Source: an uncultured Corynebacterium sp. (lineage in GTDB: Bacteria; Actinomycetota; Actinomycetes; Mycobacteriales; Mycobacteriaceae). Taken from it: a DNA stretch of 25,999 nt. The DNA lies in NCBI GenBank assembly GCA_946223355.1, contig CAMIPB010000031.1, positions 1-25,999 on the forward strand, read 5' to 3'. This document shows, piece by piece, positions 24,140-25,999 of the stretch (position 1 is the stretch's first letter; each line of letters opens with the position of its first letter). Under the pieces are notes generated by a model. That model was not told the origin of the DNA. It ran no database searches and saw only the letters and a program-made list of their open reading frames with translations. A program made the translations under genes and the position numbers.

Positions 24140-24601
24140 ATGACCACCCGCCCAAGTGCCCGCTACGGCTCCCGCAACCTTCAAAAACCGACCACTAATG
24201 TCGCTGGAGGTATCTCTGGCAAAGTGCTCGCAATCCTCATGGTTGCCATCATCGCTGTTGCGTTAATCTTTGCCGGAAAATATTTCTTGGATAAACAGAA
24301 AGTTAACGCATCCATCAGCTACGTCACACACGAAGTACTTTCTGACGACGAATTCCGAATTTGGGTTGACGTCACCCGTAACCGTCCAGAAGAACCCGCA
24401 TATTGCATCGTCCAGGCCTACGACTACGACAAAGCAGAGGTTGGTCGCCGCGAAATCCCACTGCCAACACACAGCGAGAAAAATCAGCGTATCGCCGTCG
24501 ATATTGACACAACCCGCCGTGCCGTCGCAGGCGGAGTTTACGGATGCTCCAGTGAGATTCCCTCGTATATGGACATAGAAACGCCTCACTTTGCGAACTA
24601 A
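24140..24601 (+). CDS. DUF4307 family membrane-anchored protein
   Basis: A 153-aa actinobacterial DUF4307 protein of unknown function. A polar N-terminus is followed by one membrane helix (VLAILMVAIIAVALIFAGKYF) and an extracytoplasmic beta-rich domain of about 100 residues with a conserved-looking VYGCSSEIPSY near the end. Its two cysteines (AYCIVQA and YGCSS) could pair outside the membrane. The reading frame opens at a TTG at 24131, but that codon lies in the -10 box, so ATG at 24140 is preferred. The same neighbourhood (greA, DUF4307, mca) is found in M. tuberculosis as Rv1080c-Rv1082. Confidence 0.87.
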   Translation: MTTRPSARYGSRNLQKPTTNVAGGISGKVLAILMVAIIAVALIFAGKYFLDKQKVNASISYVTHEVLSDDEFRIWVDVTRNRPEEPAYCIVQAYDYDKAEVGRREIPLPTHSEKNQRIAVDIDTTRRAVAGGVYGCSSEIPSYMDIETPHFAN

Positions 24602-24644
24602 CTTTTCGCGGTGGTGTCCCCACGATTTATGCCCCTTTGCCTGT

Positions 24645-24650
24645 GATAAT
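24645..24650 (+). promoter_or_regulatory. greA promoter, extended -10 (TGT-GATAAT)
   Basis: TGT followed by GATAAT forms an extended -10 element about 40 nt before the greA ATG, leaving a short leader that carries the AAAGGGAAGG ribosome site (24674-24683). It separates greA expression from the DUF4307 gene. Confidence 0.6.
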
Positions 24651-24690
24651 ATGTGGTGCGAATTCGACTAATAAAAGGGAAGGTCACAAC

Positions 24691-25215
24691 ATGGCAGAAC
24701 CAAAGAAGCAGTACATCACTCCAGAAACCAAAGCCAAGCTGGAGAAAGAGCTTCAGGAACTCATTGACCACCGCCCGGTAGTCGCGGCTGAAATCAACGA
24801 GCGCCGCGAAGAAGGCGACCTCAAAGAAAACGCCGGCTACGACGCAGCTCGCGAAATGCAGGATCAAGAAGAGGCTCGAATCAAGCAGATTTCTGAGATC
24901 CTCGCAAACTCCACCACCGAGCGTGAAGGCCTCGAAGAAGGCGTCGCACACATTGGCTCCGTTGTGCACGTTTACTACAACGAAGACGAAGATGACAAGG
25001 AAACCTTCCTCATCGGTACCCGAGCTGCTGCATCCGACAACAAGGACCTGGAGACCTACTCCGAGGAATCCCCGCTGGGCGCCGCAATCCTTGGCGCCCG
25101 CGAAGGCGAGACTCGCGAATACACCGCACCTAATGGCAAAACCATGAAGGTGACCATCGTTTCCGCTGCTCCATATGATTCTGCCAAGGCAGCTACCCCA
25201 CGCGCTGCGAAGTAG
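24691..25215 (+). CDS. greA: Transcription elongation factor GreA
   Basis: GreA rescues backtracked RNA polymerase by stimulating cleavage of the transcript 3' end. The N-terminal coiled coil (about residues 8-80) has the acidic tip EGDLKENAGYDAA, with D43 and E46 reaching the polymerase active site. The C-terminal FKBP-like domain contains IGTRAAASDNKDLETYSEESPLGAAILGAREGE. Translation starts at ATG 24691, after AAAGGGAAGG with 7-nt spacing, giving 174 aa; the 18 upstream codons include the promoter and are not coding. The C-terminal tail is slightly extended and alanine-rich. Confidence 0.96.
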   Translation: MAEPKKQYITPETKAKLEKELQELIDHRPVVAAEINERREEGDLKENAGYDAAREMQDQEEARIKQISEILANSTTEREGLEEGVAHIGSVVHVYYNEDEDDKETFLIGTRAAASDNKDLETYSEESPLGAAILGAREGETREYTAPNGKTMKVTIVSAAPYDSAKAATPRAAK

Positions 25216-25278
25216 TAGAATCACAAGTTAATCCATTCTTTCTAAGTCATCTTTCTTAAATCAAAGGACGCACTTTTC

Positions 25279-25608
25279 ATGAGCACGTTTTCCTCCCGTC
25301 GCATTATGACCGCTGGCCTAGGCGCGGTTGCCGCACTCGCACTCGCTGCTTGCTCCCCTCCTAACGAGAACCCAAGCGATCAAAAGGTAGACACCGCAAC
25401 TACCTTCTCCAGCAAGGATTCTGGTTCTTCCTCTGACTCCTCTGCTTCCGAGTCTGCAAACGAGTCCGGCGCTGCCTCCGAGTCTGCAAACGAGTCCGGC
25501 GCTGCTTCTGAATCTGCAACCGAGTCGGGCGCTGCCGAGCCGTCTGCCGCAGACACCGGCGAAGATACCCCTGTCCCAGAAGCCGGACAGGAAACTCCCG
25601 CCGCTTAA
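25279..25608 (+). CDS. Small lipoprotein with Ser/Glu/Ala-rich decapeptide repeats
   Basis: A 109-aa predicted lipoprotein. A basic n-region (SSRR) and hydrophobic core end in the lipobox LAAC with lipidated Cys25. The mature chain has no recognisable fold: it is Ser-, Glu-, Ala- and Thr-rich, strongly acidic, and contains three 10-residue repeats of the type ESANESGAAS, then a Pro/Glu-rich end. It could be a flexible surface tether or spacer, but no function can be assigned. AAAGGA lies about 11 nt upstream of the ATG. It is 63 nt downstream of greA, may share its transcript, and ends at a strong terminator. Confidence 0.8.
   Translation: MSTFSSRRIMTAGLGAVAALALAACSPPNENPSDQKVDTATTFSSKDSGSSSDSSASESANESGAASESANESGAASESATESGAAEPSAADTGEDTPVPEAGQETPAA
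25450..25539 (+). repeat. Three tandem 30-bp coding repeats in the lipoprotein
   Basis: Units at 25450-25479, 25480-25509 and 25510-25539. The first two differ only near their ends; the third is more diverged. Each encodes one decapeptide of the ESA(N/T)ESGAA type, so copy number can change without a frameshift. Confidence 0.9.
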
Positions 25609-25620
25609 ATAACACTTTTG

Positions 25621-25665
25621 AACCTGCTGTACTGACCAAATGGTCGGCACAGCAGGTTTTCTTTT
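25621..25665 (+). terminator. Intrinsic terminator after the lipoprotein gene
   Basis: Arms AACCTGCTGT (25621-25630) and ACAGCAGGTT (25649-25658), one mismatch, then CTGACC with GGTCGG (one G-T pair), a 4-nt loop AAAT, and a tail of TTTTCTTTT. It closes the greA/lipoprotein unit. Confidence 0.92.
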
Positions 25666-25721
25666 GCGGATTTACTTCTTCTCTTTACGCGCACCTGCGA
25701 CTGCGCTCTCTCGCCCGCCCA

Positions 25722-25800
25722 CCAGCCTTTGTTCATACTGAGCCTAAGCCGAACGGTTGCTAGCCACCTTCACGCCAAACCACCGCCAACGCGCTCACAA
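25722..25800. repeat. 79-bp direct repeat, copy 1
   Basis: Matches 25921-25999 at 68 of 79 positions with no gaps (offset 199 bp). It contains GCCGAACGGTT and ends in GCGCTCACAA. Confidence 0.85.
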
Positions 25801-25862
25801 TTGGCTCACAACCGTTCATCACGCCCTAGGACAAGCGCGCCCACAATTGGCTCACAACCGTT
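25791..25862. repeat. Two 26-bp direct repeats with paired CACAA motifs
   Basis: 25791-25816 and 25837-25862 differ at one base. Each holds two CYCACAA heptamers 11 bp apart (same face of the helix) and ends in CAACCGTT, the inverse of the AACGGTTG found at 25752-25759. Confidence 0.85.
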
Positions 25863-25920
25863 TCTCCACGAGATCAGTGCACAGCGCATCCTCTTCGCAC
25901 GCAGCAAGAAACCCCCTCCA

Positions 25921-25999
25921 CCAGCATCTGCCCATGCTGAGCCTATGCCGAACGGTTCCTAGCCACTTTCACACCAAACCACCGCCAGCGCGCCCACAA
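25921..25999. repeat. 79-bp direct repeat, copy 2 (cut by window edge)
   Basis: Second copy of 25722-25800. Its last 13 bases (25987-25999) are identical to 25834-25846, so a third 26-bp unit probably continues beyond the window. Confidence 0.8.

Larger units (their letters stand above)
25667..25999. other. Non-coding right-edge region with direct repeats
   Basis: About 330 bp with no credible gene: the only open frame (from 25729) is rich in Pro, Ser, His and Arg, has no ribosome site and runs through the repeats. The content is low in G on the plus strand and dominated by the repeat units listed separately. It may be the promoter-distal flank of a gene beyond the window. Confidence 0.6.

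Noticed and set aside
25729..25962. 77-codon open frame in the right-edge repeats
   Set aside because: No ribosome site, low-complexity translation, and it runs through non-coding direct repeats without keeping a repeated peptide phase (offsets 199 and 46 are not multiples of 3).
25791..25999. CRISPR array or DnaA-box origin
   Set aside because: Repeat spacing is irregular, units are degenerate and nested, there are no uniform spacers or cas genes, and CYCACAA does not match the DnaA box.

Overview
The window looks like a stretch of core chromosome from a mid-GC Corynebacterium or close relative (Actinobacteria, mycolate-forming branch). The reasons are a mycothiol S-conjugate amidase (Mca), a short-chain cis-prenyltransferase of the Rv1086 type, PhoH2 (PIN plus PhoH), class II FBPase GlpX, actinobacterial DUF families (DUF4245, DUF4307, DUF5997, DUF6542), many GTG/TTG starts, and many starts only 6-8 nt from a TAnnnT -10 box (leaderless mRNAs). 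Gene content, and from memory much of the order, follows the Mycobacterium tuberculosis block from greA (Rv1080c) to ychF (Rv1112): greA, DUF4307, mca, small membrane protein, Z-FPP synthase, coaA, glyA, phoH2, fumC, glpX, DUF4245, xseB, xseA, ispH, ychF. That comparison was not computed here.

Layout. 1-5.8 kb: ychF (-), an AI-2E-type permease (+), rmuC (+), a DUF6542 membrane protein (+) and ispH (-). 5.9-8.5 kb: xseA-xseB-small unknown gene (+), converging on a DUF4245 gene (-). 8.5-11.1 kb: glpX and fumC, each closed by a strong intrinsic terminator. 11.1-13.8 kb: an exported unknown protein and a 14-TM-type MFS exporter (+), then a GNAT acetyltransferase (-). 13.9-16.8 kb: phoH2 (-) and a divergent pair, an HTH-less LysR-type effector-domain protein (-) and a DUF5997 protein (+). 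16.8-20.9 kb: a folate/one-carbon operon on the minus strand, glyA, pabAB, pabC. 21-25.6 kb: coaA (+), uppS (-), mca plus a small membrane protein (-), DUF4307 (+), greA (+) and a repeat-rich lipoprotein (+). 25.67-26.0 kb: non-coding DNA with degenerate direct repeats running off the window edge.

How the genes fit together. IspH supplies the IPP/DMAPP used by the prenyltransferase. GlyA makes 5,10-methylene-THF, and pabAB/pabC make the p-aminobenzoate part of folate. GlpX and FumC serve gluconeogenesis and the TCA cycle. XseAB and RmuC act on DNA ends and damage, Mca detoxifies through mycothiol, and YchF, GreA and PhoH2 are linked to translation, transcription and RNA.

The most notable observation is that pabAB is split by a single in-frame TGA at 18654-18656 while the frame is intact on both sides. 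I saw no phage, transposon, CRISPR array or RNA gene, and no convincing new multi-gene system. The least explained parts are the LysR-like/DUF5997 pair, the small unknown genes and the repeat region at the right edge.
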